From Phoma sp. XZ068 (taxonomy: Eukaryota; Ascomycota; Dothideomycetes; Pleosporales; Didymellaceae), in assembly GCA_004835665.1 (NCBI GenBank), contig RBKR01000016.1, positions 744,001 to 808,000 on the forward strand: DNA of 64,000 nucleotides, given 5' to 3'. The position numbers were made by a program, and so were the translations under genes. Shown here piece by piece: positions 45,641 to 57,022 of the stretch. Position 1 is the stretch's first letter. Every line of letters starts with the position of its first letter. Under the pieces are notes generated by a model. The model had not been told where the DNA came from, ran no database searches, and worked only from the letters and a program-made list of their open reading frames with translations.

Positions 45641-47089
45641 CTTTGCGATTTCGACTGCGAGTTGACGGTTGGCAGGAGAAGATGATCCAAGAACCCGGGT
45701 GACGGTGCCTCCGCCTTATATCCTCGTGCTATTGACATTGGCCACCCCGGAAGCATGCTGTCGCTCAGCGTGCCGTCGCGTGCGATGCGCCATAGATTCG
45801 CGTTCACCGTGTAACCCTGTGTACCTTCCTATCGTAGGTTACTGCCGAACCCCAATAATTGTTCCCAAGACCCATGGAGATGCATTAACGTTGGCGGTGG
45901 TATGCACTGGCGAGCTGGGCATGTCTTGGATAGGTCTTGGTGGAAGGAGGGTAATGCCCGCTGATTTGCTCTGCATCCATGTCCACCCTTGGCTTGATTA
46001 CAACCCGGTAGTCTGACAGAAGCTAGAGCTCTAAATCGACAAGCTGCAGTTGTGTACCGCGCGGAGTAATGAAGCTGACCAGTAGAACGACGGCTGAACA
46101 GACCATTTGCGGAGATGGTGACCTAGGCTTCTTTGGGAAGGTGCCAAGAATCCATAGGATTGCACTCTCAGCCACCACGAAAAGGCCGCGGACACGTTTG
46201 ACAGACAAGGCAGCTTCAAGGATACCGGGAAATTCATACTGCAGTGTCTAACTCGCGAATGTGGTGTTGTGGTGACAAAAGGTGCGAGTGGTGTGAACTC
46301 AGCCATACGGAGCCGGTTCATGGTTGACATGGAGGTTCCAGAGCAGGCAGCACAACATATCCCGGCTCTTATCTCGTAGGAGCCGCGACTCGTAATAAAG
46401 ATAGCGGAATGTAGATCGCGGGAAAACGTTCTTGGCGGTGGTATTCGGTGGTAAGATTGCGAGGGAGATGGAGGTTCAACAGCGCCCTTGGGAAGACCAT
46501 CAACTACCAACAGAGTAAGGGCTCGGCATCCTATATCCGGATGGCATGATGTACTCAGCGGTTCGACTGGCGACAAGGCGAGTGGAAAAGAAATGTGGTT
46601 GGAGCTTGTGATTGAAGCTTGTAGGAGAGAAAATGTATCTTCACGAAAGTTACGGAAGGGAGTGTGACGACTGTTTATGAACGTCTAGTTCAAGGCCATG
46701 GTTTCGATACTGTTCTACTTCCGGTAAAGGTGAGCAAGATTGAGGTCGATACATCGTGAGCAGCGAGGTGTGATGATTGGCCAGGGACTTCTCGAGGCGC
46801 ATGCCTAGACACATTTGTTGTTGTACCGGGCTCCTGGAGCTGCCGATTGTGTCTTAAGAGCCGACAATATGGTCAAGCTTTGGGTAGCTTCGCTTTCGAG
46901 GATGAACATGCAGCGACGCGCACCGCGAGGGAGCTAGGGTGGGGAACTCAAGAACTCAGGTTCGCAGTGAAGCTGCAGCCTTAGCCGAGCTCGGTTATAA
47001 TTGCCACCTCGGCAGGCATACAAGCTGCATCATGGTCAAAGGCAACGCCGGACAGCTTCAGCGCCTACTCGCCTCGCCTCCAGCACACG
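45641..47089. other. Divergent interval between the LVIVD gene and CCL1
   Basis: About 1.45 kb between divergent start codons. A minus-strand open frame of 181 codons (46031-46576) has no ATG-based gene structure or protein-like composition, so it is not called. Confidence 0.5.
45714..45723 (-). promoter_or_regulatory. TATA box of the LVIVD-repeat gene
   Basis: GGATATAAGG on the minus strand, about 75-80 bases upstream of the start codon at 45640. The short distance implies a leader of only a few tens of bases. Confidence 0.5.
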
Positions 47090-48370
47090 ATGAAGCTCAA
47101 CGAAGACGACCTATACCGTACCTCGACGCAGTTCCGCCAATGGTCCTTTACAGCCGAGCAGCTCGCTGCCCAACGCGCGAAGACGAACCTCCAAGCCACC
47201 GAGCGCGTCAAGCTCAATGTTGCGCGACAACGCGCCCAGCGCGCCCAAACAGCAGAACTCGACAGTACAAGCGGGCACTCGGGCATCGATGGTAGCGGGG
47301 CGAATACGCCTAATGCGGTGACATCAGACAAAGAGGTGGATTGCTTGACCGTTACTGAAGAGATGACCTTTGTGGAGGAGTTCTGCGAGCGCACCATGGC
47401 CTTAGGCGCACACTGTAAATTCAGTGATGCCGCTGTCGCGACCTGTATACAGTTCCTACGGCGCTTCTACCTGTACAATTCGCCCATGACCTACCACGCC
47501 CAGAACATCAGCCGGACAGCCATGTTCCTGGCGGGTAAATCTGAGAGCGAACACCAAAGCCTGGATCACTTTGCAACAAACATCTCTTCAGAGAAGACAA
47601 AGGTTACACCTGAGCAAATATTGGCACCCGAGTATCTCATTGTGCAGGCACTGCGCTTCAACTTTGATGTCAAGCATCCATTCAGAGCACTCAAAGGTGG
47701 AATGCTCGACTTGATGAGCATGGCCAACGGCAAGTACGAAGGACCGAACCACAGTGCCCACAAGACAGCCGCAGACTTGAGTACCGCGATACATCAGTTG
47801 CCACGTAAGAACGGCGCTCCGGCAGTAAAGGCAACATCGCAGCAACTTCTGCGACGCATCATGTACGACTCGTATTCTGAGGCATCCCAGACACTGAAGA
47901 AGACCGCCGCTCTAACAGATGTCTACTTCCTCTACACACCATCTCAGATCTGGCTCGCCGCATTGCTCCTAGCTGACGAGCCGCTTGTGCTCTTCTACTT
48001 GTCTGTGAAGCTACCTTCTACATCACCAGTGTATGAAAAGGTCATCGCTGCTCTTCGCGAATGCGCCCAGATCATGTCATCACATCGATCGTACCGAAAG
48101 CTTCAGCTTCCCGCCGATGAGCAGGCAAAGATGGATGCAGAGCACAAATCTGAGGTCAAGAGACTCATCAAAAAGCTCAAACTCTGTCAAGACCCCGACA
48201 AGGTGGATCTTGTCAAGTTGAATCAAGCGCAAAAGCGTGACGTGGTGCAAGGTTCAGATCTGGACGAGCACAAGGCTAAGCGCCGGAAAATGGACCGCGA
48301 GAACTTCCAAAAGGATTCCGATGCTTTCTGGGGACCCGAGTTACCAACGAATGGAGCGAAGCCTGCGTAG
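47090..48370 (+). CDS. CCL1: Cyclin H of TFIIH / CDK-activating kinase
   Basis: A single exon of 426 residues. The N-terminus (MKLNEDDLYRTSTQFRQWSF followed by TAEQLAAQRAKTN) is typical of cyclin H, whose first helix packs on the cyclin boxes. The first cyclin box covers about residues 85-220: EEFCERTMALGAHCKFSDAA, then ATCIQFLRRFYLYNSPMTYH, TAMFLAGKSE and ILAPEYLIVQALRFNFDVKH. The second box, about 225-330, includes LLRRIMYDSYSEASQTLKKT and DVYFLYTPSQIWLAALLLAD. The C-terminus is Lys-rich and charged. Ccl1 pairs with the kinase Kin28/Cdk7 and Tfb3 in TFIIH and phosphorylates the C-terminal domain of RNA polymerase II. A Ser/Gly-rich insert of about 25 residues near 60 and a 50-residue insert between the boxes are common in filamentous fungi. 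Confidence 0.93.
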   Translation: MKLNEDDLYRTSTQFRQWSFTAEQLAAQRAKTNLQATERVKLNVARQRAQRAQTAELDSTSGHSGIDGSGANTPNAVTSDKEVDCLTVTEEMTFVEEFCERTMALGAHCKFSDAAVATCIQFLRRFYLYNSPMTYHAQNISRTAMFLAGKSESEHQSLDHFATNISSEKTKVTPEQILAPEYLIVQALRFNFDVKHPFRALKGGMLDLMSMANGKYEGPNHSAHKTAADLSTAIHQLPRKNGAPAVKATSQQLLRRIMYDSYSEASQTLKKTAALTDVYFLYTPSQIWLAALLLADEPLVLFYLSVKLPSTSPVYEKVIAALRECAQIMSSHRSYRKLQLPADEQAKMDAEHKSEVKRLIKKLKLCQDPDKVDLVKLNQAQKRDVVQGSDLDEHKAKRRKMDRENFQKDSDAFWGPELPTNGAKPA

Positions 48371-49181
48371 AAAGTGTCTGAATTTCGATTAAAATAAGCA
48401 TAGCGTGGCGTTTAGGTCTCTCAGGTATACATCAAAATTTCTTCATTCTTTACAAATGCTTCTCCTACACCGGCGGCTTTTGGTTCAAATCTCTGCACAT
48501 TTTCAGATGTCTTTGCGACACGTTATCTCATCAACCCATTCAGTGCAGGAGTCGCCGCGGCAAGCTCTTTGTAAACCTTAGCAAGACACAACAATCAGTA
48601 GAACATCAGACCCTCTACTGCACGCGGTATGTTAATTACGTCCATTCTTACGATAGAGCGTATCAAACATCTACTAGAGAAGGCACGTTACTCATAACAA
48701 CTACTGGGGAGCTGATATGTATTGCACTGGCTGTAGACTGGACTGGACTGACTTATTTGGCATCTACACATGCACTCTTCCACTGCTGTTCCGCCGGCTT
48801 TATTGTGCATTTCTAGCTCTTGTTTTTCTTTAACTTGACAGTAGGTGAAGGAAAAATCACATGCAAGGTAATGCTCTCTTCATTTCACTCTCCAGCGCAG
48901 CCTGCTGCTAAGCGACCGCCCTCCGTTTGTCTTCTCAACTCCCACAACAGAAATCGTCTCTCTCCCTCCTCAACCCAGCGCGCACTCTCAACCAGTCCGT
49001 TTCGCAGCTTGCATCACTTCCCTGTGTCAAGCACTTCGTTCTTCACGACTGCGGTTGCTTCTTCTTCAGAAGGAATACTCTGCGTGTCACCCTCACGGAC
49101 ACGATCAGAATTTCAACGCCTTGTACACACCTCCGCACAGCTTTCAAGTCAAAGATTGCCCTTCTTCCATCCTATATCATC
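48371..49181. other. Intergenic between CCL1 and the coiled-coil protein gene
   Basis: About 810 bases holding the CCL1 3' UTR and the promoter of the next gene. The last 300 bases are pyrimidine-rich. No gene is seen. Confidence 0.5.
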
Positions 49182-51378
49182 ATGGACCTCCCACATCCGA
49201 CTACTTTGGAGGTGCTGTTCATGATGCTCCTGCCTCCACAGTATCACTGGCTGGTGTGGTTGTTTCGCGAAGGCTCTGAGCTCCTATGGGCAATGTTACC
49301 CATTCTCATTGCTCTTTTCATCTTCTCCCACTTCATGAAGTATCAATCGACTTATGAAGTCGTAGGTAAGAAGCGTAATGATCCCGAAAGCTCAACATAA
49401 GGCTAATTCGTAATCAGACATGGGTCACGCCCTGCAAGACCCTCACCACTCAATCCATCAGATCATCAACACGAAAATCGAGGAGATAACCGAGATCCAC
49501 GCGCACGATACTGCTTTAAAGGATGCGCATGCCGAGATTGCCAAGATGAAAAGGGAGCTTGCCAAAGTGGAAGAGATTCACACCATGTACGAAGAAAAGA
49601 TGACGTGTCTCGAAGATCGAACATATAACCTGCAGAATACGGTGAAAGGGCAGCTCCCCAAAGCCTTGCGCAAAAGCATCATCGACCTCATGCAATCAAC
49701 TGCCAAGGCCACGATTGAGAAGGCCAATCAAGACAGCCTCCGATCGCTTGCCCTTCGGACGATGAGCCCAGACAATACCCTTCTACTTGACCTACAGAAG
49801 ACTTTTAGCCGTCATGAAGCATCATACCAACGTCTCACTGACATTCAAGATGAAGTCAAAGACCTGAGATCCAACTTGAGGCAACCATTCGATCAACTTC
49901 AGTCTGCAGCCAGCAAGCGAGACGAGACGATCACCACACTCTCCAATGACCAAAAGGCATTGAGCATCACCAGTACCAGCACCATCGCACGCCTGACCAG
50001 GCTGCAGTATACACTCGACCACCACGATGAACAACTCCGAGGCCTCACCACCGAACGCCTGACCAGACTGGAGCATACACTCGACAGCCACGACGAAAAG
50101 CTCAGAGGCTTTGCCAAGATCTCAGCCGACCTCAGCGGATTAGAAGCTAAAATCAAGGCCTTCGCTGAGCCAAATGGGCAGCTGAAGGTCAACACAAGTG
50201 CCCTTACCGCTCTAGAGGACAGACTCGATGATCATATCACGGAGATGACTAGCTTCCAAACGATTGTCAACACTCTTGAGGAGCAGTATGAGGCACTCGA
50301 GGCTGAGTTCCAGGACGTCAAGACTTCCGTTGCCGATCTAAAGAGTGTCCCTCAACAGATCAAAGCGCTCGAGAGGCACCACAAAGCCACCAAAATAAAC
50401 CTCAACGATCTAGTCGAAAGGTCAGAAAAGTGTGAAGAAAGGGTCACAGATCTTCACATAAATGCGAACAAAGCCGCAGATGCTGTCGATAACAAGCTCG
50501 AACAATTTCGCGAGAAGGTGGACGATTCGGCCCATGATGTCAAGAACCTCAAGCTCTGGCAGAAACACGATTTCACGGATATCAAAAACCTGCAACGACG
50601 CGTGGGTGCATGCGAACGTGCAAGTGGCATTGAGGAGCTCGACGATGACGATGATGCTACTAGTACAGGTAGCACTCCAGACGTCGAGGCCGCCAACGCT
50701 GAGGCTAATCTCTCCACTGTGAGCACTGCAGGGTCTGGCGTCCAGGTCTCGCCAACATCACCCAAAGAAGACGCCGATGACGAGGCAATAGCCTCTAATC
50801 AATCTTGTGGCGATGCACTTGCGCCTGTTCCCAGCACTGAGGACCTCCAGGCTTCCTCATCTTGCACTGGAGCTGTTAGCAACGAACAAGTCAGCTCGGT
50901 ATGGCGTAATCAAGGTTTCAACGCAGATCAATTCCTTGGCTCACAGATCGACTTCTCGCCCGCCTTGGTGGACTCTCCGTTGGGTTTTTTGGGGAATTCC
51001 CCGAATGCCTCCAGACCATATTCTCTCAGCCCAGCCACTTCATCACCAATCTCCGCCCCGCGCTTCGCTCCTTCTCCAGCTGAAGCCTGGCCACCTCAGG
51101 AGGAGCTGACAACCTCCACGCTTCCATACCCAGCCCCAGCTCCGGTCCTGAGCGGGTTTGAGTTACTCCTCCAGGCCGAGCTACTCCAAGAGCTGTCGAC
51201 AGATCAGCATATGGAGGATGTAGACCCGGACCCGCTCCACCCTCCTGCGATGGACGATCATTTCAACTACAACGAGTTGTTGGCGGGTGATGAGCGTCCA
51301 GAGAGTTCAGATGATGACGCTGAGATGAGCTTCGAGGAAGACGGCGAGTGCGACCCACATGGTGCAGATGCGCCATGA
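49182..51378 (+). CDS. Membrane-anchored long coiled-coil protein, unknown
   Basis: Exon 1 is 49182-49365 and exon 2 is 49418-51378; the 52-nt intron (GTAAGA donor, CTAAT branch site, ATCAG acceptor) splits an Asp codon. The product is 714 residues. Exon 1 encodes an N-terminal anchor: a hydrophobic stretch around residues 10-25 and a second at about 35-52 (LLWAMLPILIALFIFSHFMK). From about 70 to 480 the protein is almost continuous coiled coil. Two adjacent copies of a 21-residue unit, LTRLxxTLDxHDExLRG, occur near 245-290. From 480 on it is disordered and acidic, with Asp runs near 485 (DDDDA) and Ser/Pro-rich stretches. It could be a tether or scaffold on an internal membrane. I recognise no family and no enzyme motif. 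Confidence 0.8.
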
Positions 51379-52030
51379 GGCGTTGGTAGAAGCTCAGGTT
51401 TGAATGTCTGGGGATGAACTATCGGGTCCGGGTGGGGAAGATATGATCTCACGTATGTGGTTTTTAAAGCGACTGACAATTTCGTTCAGCCCATGATATG
51501 GTCTGTTAAGATGCGGATGAAACAACGTGGGGTTTTGCAAGCGACTGACGATTGGTGTCAGCGCGGGATACGATCGGTATGTCCAACATGGATGTTAAGG
51601 ATTCATCGAAATTGATTCCACTTCACTTAGGTCCCCAGAATTTTCCTCTTGATGTGCCGACGCTAGACGACATATTTCATGCAAACCCTAATTGATGGTG
51701 ATTGGGCCCCCTCTCTTCACCCCTCACGCAACCATGAAGTTTATATCGAAATACCCCAGGGACCCTAGCACACGAGCGTCCACAAAATGATCACCCTACC
51801 CCAAATCATGTCGTTCATGTGGCATGCCCATCCCGCCCTTCTTCCCGCTGTTGGTGCAACACAATTGACAATGGATATAAATCACCTAACCCCTCACGAC
51901 GTTATCGAATAGCGCCAACATCCGCATCTGCAAGTGATGCTTCAGAATCCCATGAGCGCTGTAGACCTCCGTGCGTGGTAACCAGATGGCGAATCCCAGA
52001 CAAGACTTGTGATGGAGAACATTGTAATAA
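51379..52030. other. Interval between the coiled-coil gene and the pseudogene
   Basis: About 650 bases. An open stretch from an ATG at 51810 (MSFMWHAHPALLPAVGATQL) is stopped after 34 codons and may be the decayed 5' part of the pseudogene that follows. That link is uncertain. Confidence 0.4.
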
Positions 52031-53537
52031 TCCACCATAATTCCTTACCAGCACACTCCCCTTCCGTCAAGGAAGCTAATCTGGCTGGCCTCCAAGAACT
52101 TCCCACCCATCGCCGCTCAGGAAAGCGAAGAAGAGGTTAAGGCCAAAGCCGAATGGGAAGAGCTAAACGCACTCTATCGCGTCTCCCCATCAGAATGGAA
52201 GGCATCTGAAGATCAGTGGCGCGAATGGGTCGCAAAACGAAACCCAGATAATGGAGCACTTGATCCAGGGCGTTTCCATGAACCCGCTGTCACTTCATGG
52301 CAATCGAGCCGCCATACCGCGCTGCTGCTGAGGAGCACTTTCGCAAAGTATTTGAAGCGCAGCACAAGAACTGTCTTACCTGCCAAGCGGTAAGGATTGT
52401 GAACAAGGACATGGAGGTAGTTTTCAAGAGAAGGAGCAGCGGTGTGCTGAATTGGCACATACTATTCCACGGCTACGGCCCTTGCCAACTACGACGGGAC
52501 CAATATCGCCTCCTATCTTGGGTAAATCGAACTTCGACGACTTAGTGAACGTTTCGACATGAGGTCATGAACAAGCTGGCATCACTCAACATAATTCCAC
52601 ACCATCTAATAGTGAAAGGTTCGCAACTGCTCTTCCCAAGTCCAATACCCTCGATGTCTCAGAAGCATCGAGGACCGAGCCCAGGGACCCAAAGGACAGC
52701 CGCAGCAGAACCAAGAACCTGTCAAAAGATAGCAATGACGGTGCAACACCGGAGGCAGTTACTGCCCACTCATGGATCTTGCAGCGAGGACGTGTTATCC
52801 CCAGAAACAAGCAGTCCATGGCAGAGGCGATCAACGCCGCGGGATCCCTCCATAGCCTGAGCGCTGCTGACAGAGACGATTTCTCAGAGGCTGCAACGGA
52901 CGCGTGGAAGCTGAAGTGTGACCTTAAGAGATTGCAATATATGCAGAACATGGTGAAAGACCTGCTCGAGCGGGCGAATATAGGACACAGTGAAAACTTC
53001 GCTAGTAAGGGGAATGTCTTAGCGCGAAAGAGTCATTGTGCCGACCTTGAATTGCCTTCAGTAAGATATGGTCGTCTTGAATGTGCTAAGTGAGACTTTG
53101 CTAACGATCAAAAGGAAGAGAAAGACGACGAGGAAAAGAAGGCCGTCCACAACCAGAATAACGAAGAAAGCTTCGTCACGAATGAGGCGCCATTTGAAAG
53201 CTTCGAAAGGGTAGGTCAAGATCGTCAGCAGCAGAAACCTTTGTCTGATAGACCATCACAGTCAAACGCTGTCGGACCCAAGGCCGGATCGAATAGCTTA
53301 TCGTCACCGGCCACTGTGACTGAGCCCGCTGAACCATAAATCGGGGAAGGAGAATCAACGCGGTCCATTGTCGGTCCAGCCATGTTTCCCAACACAGCCG
53401 CTAGTGTTGGCAACGAACTGGCAGTAGATGGTGCCCCTAAGGGCAAAGTGAAGAAGGACTCCAAAGTAGAGGGATTGTTGGCGGAGGACGGAGTGAGCCT
53501 AAAGGATTTTGCAGAAAAGGCGAGCGAGAAGAGATAG
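52031..53537 (+). pseudogene. Decayed protein-coding gene, frameshifts and two stops
   Basis: A protein-like reading can be followed for about 480 codons only by changing frame and passing stops. First piece, from 52031: LIWLASKNFPPIAAQ and WEELNALYRVSPSEWKASED. Near 52297 the frame shifts to EEHFRKVFEAQHKNCLTCQ. Near 52390 it shifts again to a piece with QEKEQRCAELAHTIPRL and GKSNFDDLVNVS, which meets TGA at 52560, then resumes in the same frame through NKQSMAEAINAAGSLHSLSA and KLKCDLKRLQYMQNMVKDLL. A canonical intron (53058 or so to 53119, GTAAGA donor, CTAAC branch site, AAAG acceptor) leads to EEKDDEEKKAVHNQNNEES. A TAA at 53337 interrupts the last piece, which continues in frame to a TAG at 53535. 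The family is unknown. Conserved splice sites and open flanks suggest recent inactivation. Sequencing or assembly errors are an alternative. Confidence 0.6.
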
Positions 53538-55228
53538 CGATGACTGCGAAATCTCTCGGTCCAGAGAGATTCGTCCGGGCCAGGACGGCGTCGAGAAAGC
53601 CCAGTTGAGCATGTGTCAGTTAACGCATCGGAATTCGCCTTGAGTGTCATGTTTTTGAAATATTCATGTAGCACCGAGTAAGGTTAGAAGGTAGCCAAAG
53701 GTCTCGAATATCTTAGCATATATGATCGACGCCTTCGGAGGATGTGGTTGTCTGGTGTTGTAAACGTAACTATACGAGTCGTACTTTTGCAGGCACAGAA
53801 CGAGAGACGACATTTATGGAATGGGCCTGTTCTAGTGATTTCGGACCATCCCACGTATACATACAAAAGCCATCGGATTCGCCGTGTTGCTTGTAGTTCG
53901 TGTAGAATCAGCTGGTACCTAGGTACCTAGTGCCCATTTCTCCCGCTTCGCGGAGTGTCGGGATGTACTATACCTAAGTAAGCCCCATATTCCAATGCTA
54001 CTTGATTCATTCATGGGATTGAGCAAAATCTGGTCCTGAACAGACGCTACTTCTGATGTTGAGGCGTTTTCATAAGATGGATACACCGTCTCTTTCGCGT
54101 TCGTATATGCGCGATGTTAGCGCTAGCGCGGTGCAGCGCCATGTGCACATCGACGAGTCAGATACACGCTAGCATCACGAAGGAATTTTGGCGAGGCTAC
54201 CAGAGGTGCAGATTGTGGCTCATTGACCATACTCGTTCCTGATCGACGTCCAGCATCTGGAATTGTGCAGCTTGAGTCGTGTGGCTGGAGCACCGAGGCT
54301 TGAACTGACAGTGATTAGTGTTTGCCCATGACATCGAGCATGCGGGGCGCACGGGATTGACAACGCCCAACACGGCCACGGAACGTAAGGATAGCGACTG
54401 TCCGTGGAAATAAAATCCATTCCGACGGATGTAAGCTGTAATTGTCGCCGCAATGTACAATGCGCGTATCCGATGACGGAGGGGCCGGACGTGCGGTCAA
54501 GTTTGCATTGAATCCTCGGTTTGTGATGTTCGCCAATACCAAACGAGAGAGCTACGTAACCCCAAATGTTTCGATCGGTGCAATCTCTGACGCATCACTG
54601 TTGGTGTATCATTTTTCGTCATATCTATTGCACAATGAGAGTGCCGTTCAAGTGGGTACGATAGGACAGGATTGTGGAGCTGTTTTTAAAAGAAGCGCCG
54701 GGGGTGGTTGTTTGGCAATGTGCATTCACGTACATGCGGACAGTCCACTAGTTACGGGTCATCGTTTTATAGGTGCAGGAACGGCCTCGTGAGTATGTAG
54801 GTACGTATATTATATTTTACAAGATAGTAAGGTAATTGAAGTATTGGCATAACGTGTGGTAAAAAGGACGAAACAAGGCCTAGGCCAGCGAAATTGATGC
54901 ATGACGGAGAAAACATCGAAATGCTTTTCAGGAAGAACGAAGCATGGACGTGAAGCGTACATATACAAGAACAATTGCTCAGGTAGGAAATAATCGTTAG
55001 GGGGAATAGCAAGGTGATAGCCACCAACTCCAAATGTGCATGGTGAGCAAAGTGCTAGAGAAAAATATGCGATGGTAACAAGAAGCCGCCTTCACAAAAC
55101 AGTAACATAGCTCAAGGGGTATCGCAACCAAAATTGACCGCCGTGATTGCCTTCGTACATGTATCTGCCGTCTGAATCTGCGTCATTCGCGATGTTGGTA
55201 TATGAGAGCGTGAAAGGAATGCTACAAC
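53538..55228. other. Gene-free interval downstream of the pseudogene
   Basis: About 1.7 kb between the pseudogene end and the WOPR gene end. A perfect 14-bp palindrome (GGTACCTAGGTACC) lies at 53914-53927. No gene is seen. Confidence 0.55.
53914..53927. repeat. Perfect 14-bp palindrome
   Basis: GGTACCTAGGTACC reads the same on both strands. It is followed by another CTAG. It has no terminal repeat or coding content around it to suggest a transposon. Confidence 0.7.
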
Positions 55229-57022
55229 CTAGTAGCCGTGCTGGGTGTTTGGTGGGTATTTGGCATCTTCGACGTAGTACGCAGCTGGATGAGGCGGCGC
55301 AGGGTGATACTGTGGCTGAGTATAAGGTTGAAGAGCCACTGGAGCAGACGCCCTCCTTTGAGGATCATGTTGCTGGACCGAGCCTGGAGGAGGCGGCTGC
55401 GTGGATGTCGCGCTCTGCGGAACTGGAACCTGGACATCGAAGGTTGAAGCTGAAGGCACCGTATACTGAGGCACAGAGGGCGGTGGGGTGGGCTGTGAGT
55501 GATGAGAAGCAGCGTAATGAGACGCTGCCACTTGGGGAGGATAATGAGGTCCTAGACTCGGTTGCTGGTGATCGACAGAGTAGTGTCGACTGGCTTGCGG
55601 GTGCGGTGTATATTGTTGAGAGGTGTTTCCTGGCGCGGGGTACGACTGATTCGAAGATTGCGGCGACGGGTAAGGTTGAGGTGAGGGAGGTGGAACATAT
55701 TGTTGTGTAGGCGGCTGCTGGGTAGGATATGGATAAGGATGTGCTGGAGTGGTGTTTCGCGCGGCTGATTGAGGTGACGCATAATGTTGAGGGCTTTGGT
55801 GATTTGATGCGTATTGCTGAACATGTCCACCCTGCCAATACTCCGGTACCTGCAGGTGCGGTGGGCCATGGGTCTGGATGAGTCCATGTGGGCCAACCGT
55901 TTGTGTCACCGCGGTGATAGCATGGTGTTGCACGTGGCTAGGTTGGATGTGTTGGGGGTAGCCCGCAATGAGTGGCATGTCTTTGCTTTCTTCATCTTCC
56001 AGGCTAACCTTCCAACCAGTGAGAAGTTCTGGTCGTGGTTGTATATGCTCGAGCCTCGGATCCTGGAACGGTCGTTTGAGTTTGCCGCTAACGACGTCTT
56101 CCAGACTGTAGTAGGAGATGACGTGGTGGTGGGTACCCTGGTACTTGACTGAGATAGTCTTCTTCATCAATCCTCCTTCTTTGAACTCATAGCTGTCGAT
56201 AAGAGATCCACAGAAACGTCGCTGTTGGTCGGGAGTAAGGTTTTGTGCGAAGTTGGCATAGACTTTACCAGCAGACTCGCCATCACCATGGAATTGCCCC
56301 TCCAATGAGGGGTTCTCGTACTCATCGTCTGAGTTGTTGACATTGTCGCCAGTCTTGGTAATTGACGGCCCCGCGCTCTCCTTGCGCTTCCGCTTCGTGC
56401 CGCAAGAGGGATTTAGAGCAGTCTTCTTCTCTTCAGGCTTCAGCGCTCGCATCAGTTGTCGATAAATCAGGCAGTTGTTCATAACCCGGCTCGGTGACCA
56501 GTGCACAGCGTCAGTCCAGCGTTTGATACCTGATGCGTTCTCCTCATACACAAGAACTGTTCCTGAGGTGAGCATTTCCGCTCGTTCTTTGTCGTGAGGC
56601 CGTCGGCTAATATGATTCAGACGCCCCTGTAGTGCTGCCTCCACAACTGTCATGGCATCTTTCGTAGTGTCGAGAAATCCTGTCCATGTTGGCTTGAAAG
56701 CTGGCTGTGCTTTGACCATGTTTCCTGCCACTTGGTGCCTTGGTGGTGGGGGTGTTGCAGTCCCAGTGGGGAGGACGTGAGATGTTGCAATCGAATGGTG
56801 ACGCGGTTGTACGCGCGGTGGTGGTTGCAAGTGAGGCGCAAAGTTTGCGTTCGCGTACATTGATGGATCGAACATACTTGTGTATGTTGGCTGATGTGTG
56901 GAGGATTGCTGGGACCATGCCCAGGTGTCACCATAGCTCTCCACCTTTGACACCCCGCCAGTGGACATGTCATGTCCGAAAGGTGGCATCGTTAAAGTCG
57001 ATGCCCTGATTCCCTGCAACAT
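55229..57022 (-). CDS. WOPR-domain transcription regulator (Gti1/Pac2; Wor1/Ryp1/Sge1 type)
   Basis: A single exon of 597 residues from the ATG at 57022, or 586 from the ATG at 56989 (MPPFGHDMSTGG). The frame is open further upstream to 57067 but has no ATG there, and a good acceptor (branch CTGAC-like TTGAC, then CTTCAG) near 57045 suggests an intron in the leader. The first WOPR box is at about 110-190: WTGFLDTTKDAMTVVEAAL, ISRRPHDKERAEMLTSGTV, YEENASGIKRWTDAVHWSPS and NNCLIYRQL. A spacer with a basic patch (TKRKRKESAG) separates it from the second box at about 283-320: GGLMKKTISVKYQGTHHHVI and SYYSLEDVVSGKLKRP. The C-terminal 230 residues are Pro/Gln/Ser/Tyr-rich. The family includes Wor1, Ryp1 and Sge1, which control morphological switching, conidiation and effector genes. 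Which of the two fungal paralogue groups this is cannot be settled here. Confidence 0.93.
   Translation of the reverse strand: MLQGIRASTLTMPPFGHDMSTGGVSKVESYGDTWAWSQQSSTHQPTYTSMFDPSMYANANFAPHLQPPPRVQPRHHSIATSHVLPTGTATPPPPRHQVAGNMVKAQPAFKPTWTGFLDTTKDAMTVVEAALQGRLNHISRRPHDKERAEMLTSGTVLVYEENASGIKRWTDAVHWSPSRVMNNCLIYRQLMRALKPEEKKTALNPSCGTKRKRKESAGPSITKTGDNVNNSDDEYENPSLEGQFHGDGESAGKVYANFAQNLTPDQQRRFCGSLIDSYEFKEGGLMKKTISVKYQGTHHHVISYYSLEDVVSGKLKRPFQDPRLEHIQPRPELLTGWKVSLEDEESKDMPLIAGYPQHIQPSHVQHHAITAVTQTVGPHGLIQTHGPPHLQVPEYWQGGHVQQYASNHQSPQHYASPQSAARNTTPAHPYPYPTQQPPTQQYVPPPSPQPYPSPQSSNQSYPAPGNTSQQYTPHPQASRHYSVDHQQPSLGPHYPPQVAASHYAASHHSQPTPPPSVPQYTVPSASTFDVQVPVPQSATSTQPPPPGSVQQHDPQRRASAPVALQPYTQPQYHPAPPHPAAYYVEDAKYPPNTQHGY

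Noticed and set aside
46031..46576. 181-codon minus-strand open frame between the LVIVD gene and CCL1
   Set aside because: Cys/Ser/Arg-rich composition, no recognisable domain, no signal peptide and no promoter features. Probably chance.
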